A stretch of DNA of 64,000 nucleotides, from assembly GCF_003966565.1 (NCBI RefSeq), contig NZ_AP018720.1, positions 1 through 64,000 of the forward strand. Reading direction: 5' to 3'. Under the pieces are notes generated by a model that did no database searches, was not told where the DNA came from, and worked only from the letters and a program-made list of their open reading frames with translations. Both the position numbers and the translations under genes were made by a program. Positions 50,113 through 58,639 of this stretch are shown here, piece after piece. Position 1 is the stretch's first letter. Every line of letters begins with the position of its first letter. This DNA is from Sulfuricystis multivorans (GTDB taxonomy: Bacteria > Pseudomonadota > Gammaproteobacteria > Burkholderiales > Rhodocyclaceae).

Positions 50113-52215
50113 ATGGGAATCAGTATCGAGGAAGTCTTTGCGGCCTGCGATGGTCTGCGGCCGCCAACGCAGGTGCAGATCGACTATTCCAGGCATGTCC
50201 TGCGGTCTATCGAGTGCTCGGCGGAAAGAAACGGCGGGGAAGTGCTGATCGAGGCAAGTACCGGGGTCGGGAAAACCATTGGTTACCTGATCCCAGCCAT
50301 GCTGACGGCAGCTACCCAGAACGGTCGGGTAATTGTCTCGACCTACACGAAGTCATTGCAAAAGCAGGTCGAGGCTGACGCCGCCATTGTTGCAGACGGC
50401 ATCGAGAAGGTGACGGGGAAGCGTCTCAAGGTGGCCCGCTTCATTGGCAGGGGCAACTTTTTCGATATCGATCGCGTCATCGAGTATCGTGATGCTGCTG
50501 CCATGAGCGGGAAGCCGGATGACGTCGTCAAAGAATGGGATGCTTTGATCGACTGGCTCAATGATTTGAGCACTTCCGGCGAGATCGACGACTATCTCGA
50601 AGAGAACGGCCGCCTTCCGGAAGGTGTAAGCAAGTCTTCGGTTTGCGCTGACGCGGCAACGACTTCCGTTAAACATTCAAAGATGGTCGAATCCGTCATT
50701 GATGCGGACGTAATCATCACGAATCACGCCATGCTTTGCATGGCGGCGGCGTGGGACATCGAGGAACTGTTTCACGGCAAAGAAAACCAGACGCCGATCC
50801 GTGCCGTCATTGCGGATGAAGGGGATCGCCTAACGGATGCTGCAAAAAATATCGTTGTTTCTTCAGCTCCGTTTCGGAGAATCCTGACTCTCTCGCAAAA
50901 AGCAGAAAATCTTGGCGGGCCATCGTCCCTGTCCAATCTAACGCAGGATATCTACGACTATCTCTGCGAAAGCTACCATGGGCTCAAGCACAGGCTGGAT
51001 GGTGACGCGATCATGTATTCCGATGTCGGGGAGCAGCTCAAAGAAAAGGTAAAGGAGTACTACCACTCGGTCAAGGAAATCTTTGCCTCGAAAGAATGGA
51101 AGTCGCTCAAGATGTCGGCTTCTCTTTCTAGCATCTGTCTCGATATCGAAAGCTATATCAGTACGCTTGCCATGGTGACAGGAGAGAAGTCTTTGCCGGT
51201 TCCGGCGGAGGGTGTTTTGAGCTACTCACCAGAAAGGCACTTCCCGTCAATTGAAGTCGTGCCGATCTACCCGGCGCGGGTCGTGAGTCGCGCCATCAAA
51301 AGATGGCGCGATGCAGATGATCGCATGACAAGTGGTTGCGCAGCTTTCATTGTGACGTCGGCCACTCTCCAGGGTGCAAATCAAAAGAGCAAATTCTGGG
51401 AAATCTCAAACAAGCTGGGCATTTTCGATACCGTCAACCCGTGTGCCGATCTGCATAAGGCTTTTTCGCCACGCGAATTCGGTAAGCTGAAGCAGATCGT
51501 CCTGGCCGATCCAAGCGTCCACAAACCCTATGACGGCTCGGACATCGCGGACGATGGGGAACAGGATGTCAAGGTAAACGAAGAGTGGTTGGGCTACATT
51601 GCCAGGATGGTGAAATCTGCGGCAAATACTGGCCGCTTCACGCTCGCCCTGGTTAACAGCTACCGAGTTGCCTCAGAAATCAAGATCGAGCTGGACAAAT
51701 CCGGCGTATCCGTTCCCGTCGTCCTCAAGCATCGGGGCGTTCGACTCGATAGCGCCGTGAAAGCGCTTCTTGCGAAGGGGAATGGTGTTCTCGTCACCCC
51801 GGCCGGCTGGGAAGGGTTGGATGCTCGTAGCTTCGGTTTTTCATGGGACAACGTTGTCATCTGTCAGCTTCCGCTTGTTAGTAACGATGCGCATAGGAAA
51901 GTGATCGTGGACTACCTGATCAGCAAAGGAAAGAGCAGGGAAGAGGCGCTTGGCATCGTGTACGGAGATTCCATCTCTTCTGCCTTCCGAAAAATGAAGC
52001 AAGGCATTGGTCGCGGAATTCGGTCTGAGACGGATGAGTTTTCTCTTTGGTTGGGCGACCCGAGAATCGCTGTATTCGGAAGCGTGACCGAGACGGACGA
52101 CATCATCCCGGACCCGGTAAACCGCACCTACAACCAGTTCAGGTCGGCGATTCCGCAAAGATTCAGCGATGTACCAACTCGCATCTTGCTGAAAGACGGG
52201 ACGCTCTTGAGCTAG
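50113..52215 (+). CDS. csf4: Csf4, DinG-family helicase of type IV-A
   Basis: 700 residues. Walker A EASTGVGKTIGYLIPA is near 48-62, the DEAH-equivalent IADEGDRL near 233, AAFIVTSATLQGANQ near 413, and the last helicase motif KQGIGRGIRSETD near 635. It lacks the four spaced Cys of an Fe-S DinG. In type IV-A, DinG unwinds target DNA 5' to 3' and silences it without a nuclease. Array 2 lies 68 bp after the stop. Confidence 0.95.
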   Translation: MGISIEEVFAACDGLRPPTQVQIDYSRHVLRSIECSAERNGGEVLIEASTGVGKTIGYLIPAMLTAATQNGRVIVSTYTKSLQKQVEADAAIVADGIEKVTGKRLKVARFIGRGNFFDIDRVIEYRDAAAMSGKPDDVVKEWDALIDWLNDLSTSGEIDDYLEENGRLPEGVSKSSVCADAATTSVKHSKMVESVIDADVIITNHAMLCMAAAWDIEELFHGKENQTPIRAVIADEGDRLTDAAKNIVVSSAPFRRILTLSQKAENLGGPSSLSNLTQDIYDYLCESYHGLKHRLDGDAIMYSDVGEQLKEKVKEYYHSVKEIFASKEWKSLKMSASLSSICLDIESYISTLAMVTGEKSLPVPAEGVLSYSPERHFPSIEVVPIYPARVVSRAIKRWRDADDRMTSGCAAFIVTSATLQGANQKSKFWEISNKLGIFDTVNPCADLHKAFSPREFGKLKQIVLADPSVHKPYDGSDIADDGEQDVKVNEEWLGYIARMVKSAANTGRFTLALVNSYRVASEIKIELDKSGVSVPVVLKHRGVRLDSAVKALLAKGNGVLVTPAGWEGLDARSFGFSWDNVVICQLPLVSNDAHRKVIVDYLISKGKSREEALGIVYGDSISSAFRKMKQGIGRGIRSETDEFSLWLGDPRIAVFGSVTETDDIIPDPVNRTYNQFRSAIPQRFSDVPTRILLKDGTLLS

Positions 52216-52283
52216 ATTCAAAAAACTCTCGCGCACAGCAAGACGATGGCATATCTGGCCGTGCGCGGGGTTTAGTTTGGTCT

Positions 52284-52447
52284 GCTGGATCTTTGTCCCC
52301 TCTTAGAGGGGATTACAACTCGATGCCCCGGCAAGGCCGGGCGGGTCGTGCTGGAGCTTTGTCCCCTCTTAGAGGGGATTACAACACGACCTTGGCGGGG
52401 GGGCTTGCCCCCGCCCGCTGGATCTTCGTCCCCTCTGAGAGGGGATT
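52284..52447 (+). CRISPR. CRISPR array 2, 3 repeats and 2 spacers
   Basis: Repeats at 52284-52319, 52350-52385 and a decayed one at 52417-52447, the same family as array 1. Spacers are 30 bp (52320-52349) and 31 bp (52386-52416); both are GC-rich hairpins. The decayed repeat at right and the leader-like bases at left (ending GGTCT) give the same orientation as array 1. No clear promoter lies before it, so it may be read through from csf4. Confidence 0.93.
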
Positions 52448-52511
52448 CGGCCTTAGTGTCGCAGTCATGCCGCTAGGTCGAGCAGTAAGTCCGATCAAGG
52501 AAGGATTGCTT

Positions 52512-52979
52512 ATGGTTGAACTAATGGAGCTTGATAGACTTCGTCTAGCCCGCGATCTCATCAAGGCGGGGCTACGGTTGGCGGTTGTCCGGAGCATGAC
52601 GGATATCGGGACGCGCACTCTGCGGCAATGGTGGAAGGATATCCACGGTGTGCGGCCGTCCAACGGCAAGCTGCCGGAGTCCGTCCTGTCCTTTATAAAG
52701 GACAAGGATTCGGCCGCCAGGCTATCCGCATTCGCCGCTATCCACAGACGATTGTATGGGGCTACACTGACGCCGGAAACGCTGCTCTCGACGTGGCAAG
52801 AGTTTCAGGATATCTGCTGCCCAATCGACATCAACGCGGCGTATTTCGCAGCCCGTGACGTGAAAGCCAGGATCGTGGCGTTTCCGCGTTGCACTCAATG
52901 CAGCGCCAGTTTCATCTACGACAGGGGCAGCAGGCATACTGATCGCTGCCCGTTCTGTGGAACGAATATCGCAGCCTGA
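52512..52979 (+). CDS. FlhC-like transcription regulator
   Basis: 155 residues. LARDLIKAGLRLAVVRSMTDIGTRTLRQWWKDI and GVRPSNGKLPESVL follow FlhC, and the C-terminal zinc site is CTQC...CPFCG. FlhC with FlhD forms an activator; SetC of SXT is the homologue that turns on transfer. ATG 52512 has AAGGA ten bases before. It begins 65 bp after array 2. Confidence 0.85.
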   Translation: MVELMELDRLRLARDLIKAGLRLAVVRSMTDIGTRTLRQWWKDIHGVRPSNGKLPESVLSFIKDKDSAARLSAFAAIHRRLYGATLTPETLLSTWQEFQDICCPIDINAAYFAARDVKARIVAFPRCTQCSASFIYDRGSRHTDRCPFCGTNIAA

Positions 52980-52998
52980 TCGCATGGTGGCAGCGAAA

Positions 52999-53053
52999 CA
53001 GCGCATCTCCGTGCGCTTTTCGGGGCGATTTTCCGGCACCGCCTGCGTACCAT
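52999..53053 (+). promoter_or_regulatory. Shared transfer box and -10 upstream of trhF
   Basis: ACAGCGCATCTCC then GTGCGCTTTT (ends 53020); 28 bp on is TACCAT (53048-53053), and the trhF ATG is at 53060. Same box, strand and spacing as before parM (11110/11138) and the lytic transglycosylase gene (26813/26841). Confidence 0.6.
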
Positions 53054-53059
53054 ACTGGC

Positions 53060-53557
53060 ATGCTCGAAGCGATCTATTCCCACCTTGCACGCCGCGCTGC
53101 GATGTACCTCTGGATGCTGGTTGTCTTCGTGGCGTTCGGGCGGTATTTCACCCTGACTATCAACGTCTCGGACTCGTTGCCTGGCACGGTCTTTCTTGTC
53201 CAGAAAGGCGCGAAACCAGGCAAAGGCGATCTGGCGGCTTTTCGGTACAACGGCGGTGGGCCTTATGAGCGGGGTAGCTTATTCCTTAAACGGGTGGCGG
53301 GCATGTCTGGGGCGACGGTGACTAGTCATGATGTTGGCTACGGCTACCGGGATTATTTCGTCGATGGCGAATTCGTAGGCAGAGCAAAGCCACTATCCAA
53401 GGCCGGCAAACCACTTAAGCCTGGCCCGGTTGGGCTCATTCCAGAGGGGCATTACTACATGGCCGCGCCCAACCCAGACAGCCTCGACTCTCGCTATGCC
53501 TTGGTCGGGTGGGTCCGAGACAGCCAGATTGTTGGGCGGGGAATCAGGATTTTCTGA
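53060..53557 (+). CDS. S26-type signal peptidase (TrhF/TraF-like)
   Basis: 165 residues. A membrane helix (YLWMLVVFVAFGRYF), then VSDSLPGTVFLVQKGAKPGKGD with the catalytic Ser, and FLKRVAGMSG with the catalytic Lys, then YMAAPNPDSLDSRYALVGWV. It is the conjugative S26 peptidase that matures or cyclises the pilin; SXT carries it (TrhF) next to traW-traU-traN, as here. Confidence 0.9.
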   Translation: MLEAIYSHLARRAAMYLWMLVVFVAFGRYFTLTINVSDSLPGTVFLVQKGAKPGKGDLAAFRYNGGGPYERGSLFLKRVAGMSGATVTSHDVGYGYRDYFVDGEFVGRAKPLSKAGKPLKPGPVGLIPEGHYYMAAPNPDSLDSRYALVGWVRDSQIVGRGIRIF

Positions 53558-53826
53558 TGAGCCAGAATCAGACTTTTCTTCGGCTCTGGACGGCGGTTCT
53601 GATTCAAGCCATCCGCGACGTCGAAACCGGGGATAAGGAGGAACAAAATTCCGCCTTGGCGTGGATGTTCGGTGGCATCCCGTCGGGTCGTGTGAGCTTC
53701 GCGGCCGTTTGTTCATGGCTGGAAATCGATCCAGATCAAGTCCGCGCTGCTCTTTTGCGTCGCAGGAGATTTGCCTTCTGTTACAACCGGTGGCGCGAAG
53801 CAACGAGGGAGAGGATTGCGGCGTGA
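53557..53826 (+). CDS. Small hypothetical protein between trhF and traI
   Basis: 89 residues, starting in the trhF stop (TGATGA) and ending over the traI start (GTGA). AWMFGGIPSGRVSFAAVCSWLEIDPDQVRAALL looks helical and DNA-binding-like, but no family is recognised. Tight coupling suggests help to the relaxase. Confidence 0.6.
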   Translation: MSQNQTFLRLWTAVLIQAIRDVETGDKEEQNSALAWMFGGIPSGRVSFAAVCSWLEIDPDQVRAALLRRRRFAFCYNRWREATRERIAA

Positions 53827-56174
53827 TCTTCTGGAAGAAAAGACCGAAGCCAGATTCGCAGCCCATCTCGCGCGAGCACGTCATGCAATGGCGTGATGAC
53901 GATATCCCGCGCTACCCGCCATTCATGAAGGGCCTCCCGGCCGTATCGCCAGAAAAGCTACTGGAAACACAGGCCGAGCTGATCGAACGCATCGCCGACA
54001 CGGCGATCGCTCTGCCCGCGCAGTTCGAGCGCTACTACCTGTCTGCAATCGAGCGCTTTGCGCGATTCGCCCACCTGCTGCCGGCGTCGCAGTCACACCA
54101 CCATCGAGGCGCCGGCGGTCTTCTCAGGCATTCACTGGAAGTTGGCTTGTGGGCGCTCCAATCCGCGGACAAGGTGTTGCTCGATGCAGCGAAGACGCCA
54201 TCCCAACGGCGCGAAATGGAGCCACGCTGGCAGTTCGCCGTGTTCGTGGCGGCGCTGTGTCACGACGCGGGCAAGCCGGTAACCGATCTCACCGTGGCCA
54301 ATCGGGATCGGTCGGCGGTGTGGAAGCCGATCAAGGAAGACTTGTACGACTGGGCCACACGAAACAGAATCGATGCCTACTTCCTCGACTGGCGTGAAGG
54401 CCGTTCCCGGCAGCACACCGTCCTTTCCAATCTGATCGCCGATCGAATCATTGGCGCAGAGGCGCTCGAATGGATCGAAGAGGGCGGCACGGAACTCATC
54501 GTATGGCTCATGGAGTCGCTCAACTGCAATCCAAGCCCGACGAACCTCATCCACGATCTGGTTATCAAGGCGGATCAAACGAGCGTGGAACGCGACCTAA
54601 AGACGCTCGGCGTCGCGATGGCCGGTTACGACCTGGGTGTTCCCGTGGAGCGCCATCTGACGGACATCATGCGCCGCTTCATCAAGGAGGGCGTTTGGCT
54701 TGTCAATGAACCTGGCGCGCGGCTGTGGAATATCGACGGCCACCTGTATCTGATCTGGCCCGCCGCTGGCGAGGAAATCGCCAGGCAGGTTCATGAGGAT
54801 GGCATTCCGGGCATTCCGAGAACGCCGGATGGCATTCTGGACATGCTGGTTGAACGTCAGATCGCGTTCGTCCGTGACGGCACCGCGCCGGGCGATCGAC
54901 TCTGGAAGATCGCGCCAGCGATCCTGGCAGAAAAGATCCCAGACATCAGGCTCACTGCCATCAGGTTGAGGGATGAGGCGATGGTGTCGTCCGCGCCGAT
55001 CCCTTCGGTCGAGGGGAGAATCGTCAATGGACAGGAAGGGACTGAAAGCTCATCTGTGCGCCAACAACCTGTCGATACGGATAGCCAGGTTCAGCACGAC
55101 GAACAAGTGAGCGCGACAGGGCTAGCTGGGGACAAAAACGAAACCTCAGCGCCTACTAACCCCCAGACAAGTCATGCGGGCGCGCCAGCCGTAGGCGTGG
55201 AAGAAGCTGCCGTCGTCAAGACGGACGACGGCCAGGCTCGTAAGACGGCCCGGAGCATGCCATCCCTGACCGGCGATGCTAAGGCCAAACACAGCGACCC
55301 GAAGGACGACGCGCAACCCATCAACCGCTGCGCGATCGTGCTAGACGGAGCAGTAGGCGAAGCTCTCAAGGCGCTCGCGCAAGACCTCAAGTCCGGCGAC
55401 AAGCGATGGGGGGGCGATGTCATCATCGACGCCGAGCAGCATGTGCTGCTCCGATGGCCGGACGCATTCAGCGGGTACGGGCTGACCGCCAAGTCGATTC
55501 TCGACGAGTTGGGCAGCCGGGGGTGGTTGTGGATCGATCCTATGGCCCCCTTGAAAAAGGTCGTGGAAGCGCAGTTCGATGGCAGCGTTGCGAAAGCCAT
55601 CCGCCTGACGCGAGAAATCAGCCAAGCATTGATTCGTGAGGCCGGCGCAGCACTGGATGGCGGTCACGCCGATGTCGTAGTCAAAGATTCTCCGCGCCAG
55701 GAGGCAAAGAAGAAACCAGCCGAACCAGAGTCCTCGCAGAAGCAAGAGAAACCGGTAAATCATGGTCGCAAGCCAAAGCGCGAGGCAACAAGCCTTGATG
55801 AGAAAGCTCGCGTAGCGAGTTCCAGTGAAACCAAAGCGACTCCAAGGAGTTCCGGCGAAGCCAAAACTCGACAAATGGATGAGCGGCCAGGCGAGATACC
55901 GGTAAGCGCCGATATGGAAACGGACGCGGATCAAGGAAAGCAGGATGCTGCGGAAGCAACAGGGCAGCCATCCATAGATGATGTCATAGAGGCAATCAAA
56001 GAACTCCCGGCAACCACGCAGACCGATGGATTCCTTCTCGTCGCCGTTCGGGATGTGCTTGAGGAGTGCAGAAAGCGCGGCCTTAGGATCACGTATAGGC
56101 GCTTACGAGAGATGGGTGGCAAGGAGCCGGATAGGCTATCTGTGGATGGGGGAGTCGTCCGATTCAAGTTTTGA
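53823..56174 (+). CDS. traI: TraI relaxase, MOBH family
   Basis: 783 residues from a GTG overlapping the previous stop. The TraI_2 domain (about 25-340) has the HD-type metal motif: SHHHRGAGGLLRHSLEVGLW, then FVAALCHDAGKP. A long low-complexity linker (about 400-500) leads to the TraI_2_C domain (INRCAIVLDGAVGEALKALA to SRGWLWIDP), then a charged tail with a final small domain (RRLREMGGKEPDRLSVDGG). MOBH relaxases nick oriT and lead the strand through TraD. The likely oriT is near mobI (10.6-11.1 kb). Confidence 0.93.
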   Translation: MIFWKKRPKPDSQPISREHVMQWRDDDIPRYPPFMKGLPAVSPEKLLETQAELIERIADTAIALPAQFERYYLSAIERFARFAHLLPASQSHHHRGAGGLLRHSLEVGLWALQSADKVLLDAAKTPSQRREMEPRWQFAVFVAALCHDAGKPVTDLTVANRDRSAVWKPIKEDLYDWATRNRIDAYFLDWREGRSRQHTVLSNLIADRIIGAEALEWIEEGGTELIVWLMESLNCNPSPTNLIHDLVIKADQTSVERDLKTLGVAMAGYDLGVPVERHLTDIMRRFIKEGVWLVNEPGARLWNIDGHLYLIWPAAGEEIARQVHEDGIPGIPRTPDGILDMLVERQIAFVRDGTAPGDRLWKIAPAILAEKIPDIRLTAIRLRDEAMVSSAPIPSVEGRIVNGQEGTESSSVRQQPVDTDSQVQHDEQVSATGLAGDKNETSAPTNPQTSHAGAPAVGVEEAAVVKTDDGQARKTARSMPSLTGDAKAKHSDPKDDAQPINRCAIVLDGAVGEALKALAQDLKSGDKRWGGDVIIDAEQHVLLRWPDAFSGYGLTAKSILDELGSRGWLWIDPMAPLKKVVEAQFDGSVAKAIRLTREISQALIREAGAALDGGHADVVVKDSPRQEAKKKPAEPESSQKQEKPVNHGRKPKREATSLDEKARVASSSETKATPRSSGEAKTRQMDERPGEIPVSADMETDADQGKQDAAEATGQPSIDDVIEAIKELPATTQTDGFLLVAVRDVLEECRKRGLRITYRRLREMGGKEPDRLSVDGGVVRFKF

Positions 56175-56181
56175 TCCGAAA

Positions 56182-56221
56182 AGCAACCAAAGTGAGCGTT
56201 TTTAACGCCAGTTTTGGTTGC
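56182..56221. promoter_or_regulatory. Stem-loop between traI and traW
   Basis: GCAACCAAA (56183-56191) pairs with TTTGGTTGC (56213-56221), and inside it GCGTT with AACGC (about 56196-56207). No T run follows on the right. It could be an attenuator, an RNA-stability hairpin or an operator. Confidence 0.45.
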
Positions 56222-56243
56222 GGACTGTGCAAGCATACCCAAC

Positions 56244-56870
56244 ATGCCATCCAGATCGATTACCGCCATTTCGCTGATCTTTCTCGTCTTCTGCACCCCT
56301 CTTCGCGCTGAAGATCTGGGCGTGATCGGCCCGACTTACGACATTACCGAGCGCGATCTGATCGAGGTTTTCAAGGACAAGTTCCGCCGGATGGAAAAGA
56401 CCGGCGAGCTTGCGGCCATGCAAGAAAACTACAAGAAGCGGGTCATCGAAGGTGTAGAGCGCCCGCGCCCCGTGCCTGGAATCAAGCCCACGGAAGTTGC
56501 GAAAACCCATTACATCGATCCAACGTTTACGCTGGATAGGAATGTCGTGGACGAACACGGCCGGATCCTCTATCCGGCCGGTACAAAGATCAACCCGTTC
56601 GACTACGACCGCATGAGCAAGGTATTGCTCTTCTTCGACGGTCGGGACAAGGGGCAAGTGGCATTCGCAAAGCGGTTCATGGCGGAATCCAAAACACCGG
56701 TGAAGCCGATCCTGGTCGCCGGCGAGCCGCTCAAGCTCATGCGCGAGTGGAAGCGGGAGGTGTTCTATGACCAAGGCGGGGCGCTGTCCAGGCGCTTTGC
56801 CATTACCCAGTCCCCCGCCGTAGTCGCCCAAGAAGGAAAAAGGATTCGTGTCGATGAAGTTCGCCCGTAG
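56244..56870 (+). CDS. traW: TraW pilus assembly protein
   Basis: 208 residues. Signal peptide (ITAISLIFLVFCTPLRA), then AEDLGVIGPTYDITERDLIE, the TraW start, and ILYPAGTKINPFDYDRMSKVLLFFDGRD. TraW acts in the periplasm with TraU and TrbC. The ATG at 56244 begins the signal peptide. Its end overlaps traU. Confidence 0.93.
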   Translation: MPSRSITAISLIFLVFCTPLRAEDLGVIGPTYDITERDLIEVFKDKFRRMEKTGELAAMQENYKKRVIEGVERPRPVPGIKPTEVAKTHYIDPTFTLDRNVVDEHGRILYPAGTKINPFDYDRMSKVLLFFDGRDKGQVAFAKRFMAESKTPVKPILVAGEPLKLMREWKREVFYDQGGALSRRFAITQSPAVVAQEGKRIRVDEVRP

Positions 56871-57897
56871 CCTGATCTTTGCAGCGATTTTTCTCTTCGT
56901 TGCCAGCCAGTCGTGGGCTGCGACCTGCAAAGGCAAGTTCGCCAACCCCATCACCGAAATTTGCTGGTCTTGTGTCTTCCCGATCTATATCGCCGGTGCC
57001 AAGATCAACCCGTTCCAGCAGGAGGATTCGAACATCGTTGCCGGAAACCCGCTCTGCTGGTGTGGAAACCCTCCAAAGATAGGAGTCAAGGTCGCATTCT
57101 GGGAACCGCTGCGCCGTGTCGATGTGGTGCGCGAACCGTTCTGCATGGCAGGTCTCGGGGGCATCAAGATGAACCCAGGCTTCGATGCGCCGGTTCATGG
57201 GCGCTCCAAGACTGACGCACAGACGACGAGTTCCTTCTACCAGGCGCACTGGTACATCGACCCGGAGATTTTCGTGTTACAGGCCGTTCTCGACAACGGT
57301 TGCCTGGAGAACCTGAGCTTCGACGTAGCCTACCTCACCGAGCTCGACCCGCTGTGGAACGACGATGAGCTCACCCGTATCCTGAATCCGGATGTCTATC
57401 TCTTCGCGAACATTCCGGCACAGGCCGCTTGCGCTGCGGACTGTGTCGCTGCGACAGCCGGGTTCTCCAACAACCTCTTCTACTGGTGCGGGGGGTGCCA
57501 AGGCTCGCTTTATCCGCTCAACGGTAACGTGGGGACACATATCGGTGGCGTGCAGGCATCATCGCTCATCGTTCAGCGCTTGACCGCGAAGATGCACCGT
57601 GAACTTCTGATGTGGGGCGCACATGGCGAAGACGGTCTGTGCGGTTACTACCCGATCCCGCTCATGGACAAGACTGCCTACAAGTATCAGATGCTCTATC
57701 CGATTCCGCAGACCAGGGGGACACCATCCAAGATCACGCCACCGCAAGACTGGATCGGTCGTTGTTGCCAGCCGTTCGGACGGACGACCATGATCTGGGG
57801 GGCTGGACGGGAGTTCCCGTTTGTAGGAGAGGATTTTGTCTATCAGATTTTCCGCAAGCGCAACTGCTGTCAAGGCGCTGTCAAATTTGGTGGCTAA
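56854..57897 (+). CDS. traU: TraU DNA-transfer protein
   Basis: 347 residues. Signal peptide (LIFAAIFLFVASQSWA), then CKGKFANPITEICWSCVFPI and more than ten further Cys, typical of TraU. GNPLCWCGNPPKIGV and RCCQPFGRTTMIWG are conserved. It depends on disulphide formation, fitting the DsbC and TraF genes. A GTG at 56848 could be the start. Confidence 0.94.
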   Translation: MKFARSLIFAAIFLFVASQSWAATCKGKFANPITEICWSCVFPIYIAGAKINPFQQEDSNIVAGNPLCWCGNPPKIGVKVAFWEPLRRVDVVREPFCMAGLGGIKMNPGFDAPVHGRSKTDAQTTSSFYQAHWYIDPEIFVLQAVLDNGCLENLSFDVAYLTELDPLWNDDELTRILNPDVYLFANIPAQAACAADCVAATAGFSNNLFYWCGGCQGSLYPLNGNVGTHIGGVQASSLIVQRLTAKMHRELLMWGAHGEDGLCGYYPIPLMDKTAYKYQMLYPIPQTRGTPSKITPPQDWIGRCCQPFGRTTMIWGAGREFPFVGEDFVYQIFRKRNCCQGAVKFGG

Positions 57898-57901
57898 CAA
57901 G

Positions 57902-58639
57902 ATGCGTTTTCGGTTTTTCCACGTCCTCCTCCCTCACTTGCTCCTGGCGCTGGCGTCATTCCCGGCGTCAGCCCAGGATGCTTTTTCTTCGCAGAAAAAC
58001 GGAGGGGTCGCACTTCCAACCGATGCCGACATCGCGCGAGCGCAGCAAAGGACTCGGGAGATGCTTGAGAAGCTGCCTGATAGCAAGGCGGCATTGCAGC
58101 AATACGGATCGCCAAGCGTTCCGAAAGTCGATAGCTTGCCCAAACCGGCAGCCCCTGCGCCGGATATTGCCAGCATCGCGCAGAAATATCAGCAGCTTGG
58201 CGTTGCCAAACCGAATCAGGGCGACAAGACCGACTTGATGGTCTTCGTGTCTCTCTCGATGCCGAAAGAGGCGCTCGTTCGCACAGCGGAACAAGCGGAG
58301 CGGGCCGGGGCAACGATGGTGTTCCGGGGTCTCAAGGGGGATTCCATGATGAAGATGGGCGAGGAGGTGCAGAAGATCATCGGCGGACGGAATGTGTCGG
58401 TCGCCGTTCATCCTCCGGCCTTCCAGCAGTTCAACGTGACTCGCGTGCCTGCAGTGGTTCTCGCCAAGGCCGAGGCGGCCAATGTAATGGAAAACGGCTG
58501 CGCCCAGGCCGACACGTTCGTGAAGGTCTCCGGGGACGTGTCCTTGGACTACGCGCTCGACTACATCGAGCGCAAGAGTCCTGCTTGGGCGGCTGTGGCA
58601 AGAACCTACCGCAGCCAGATCGTCGGGGGGATCAAATAA
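57902..58639 (+). CDS. trbC: TrbC pilus assembly protein
   Basis: 245 residues. Signal peptide (LLPHLLLALASFPASA), a helical N part, then DLMVFVSLSMPKEALVRTAEQAERAG and TRVPAVVLAK, the TrbC (thioredoxin-like) domain. It works with TraW. Its stop overlaps the first traN part (TAATG). Confidence 0.9.
   Translation: MRFRFFHVLLPHLLLALASFPASAQDAFSSQKNGGVALPTDADIARAQQRTREMLEKLPDSKAALQQYGSPSVPKVDSLPKPAAPAPDIASIAQKYQQLGVAKPNQGDKTDLMVFVSLSMPKEALVRTAEQAERAGATMVFRGLKGDSMMKMGEEVQKIIGGRNVSVAVHPPAFQQFNVTRVPAVVLAKAEAANVMENGCAQADTFVKVSGDVSLDYALDYIERKSPAWAAVARTYRSQIVGGIK

Noticed and set aside
47232-52215. cas1/cas2 adaptation genes
   Set aside because: None are present; type IV systems usually lack them.
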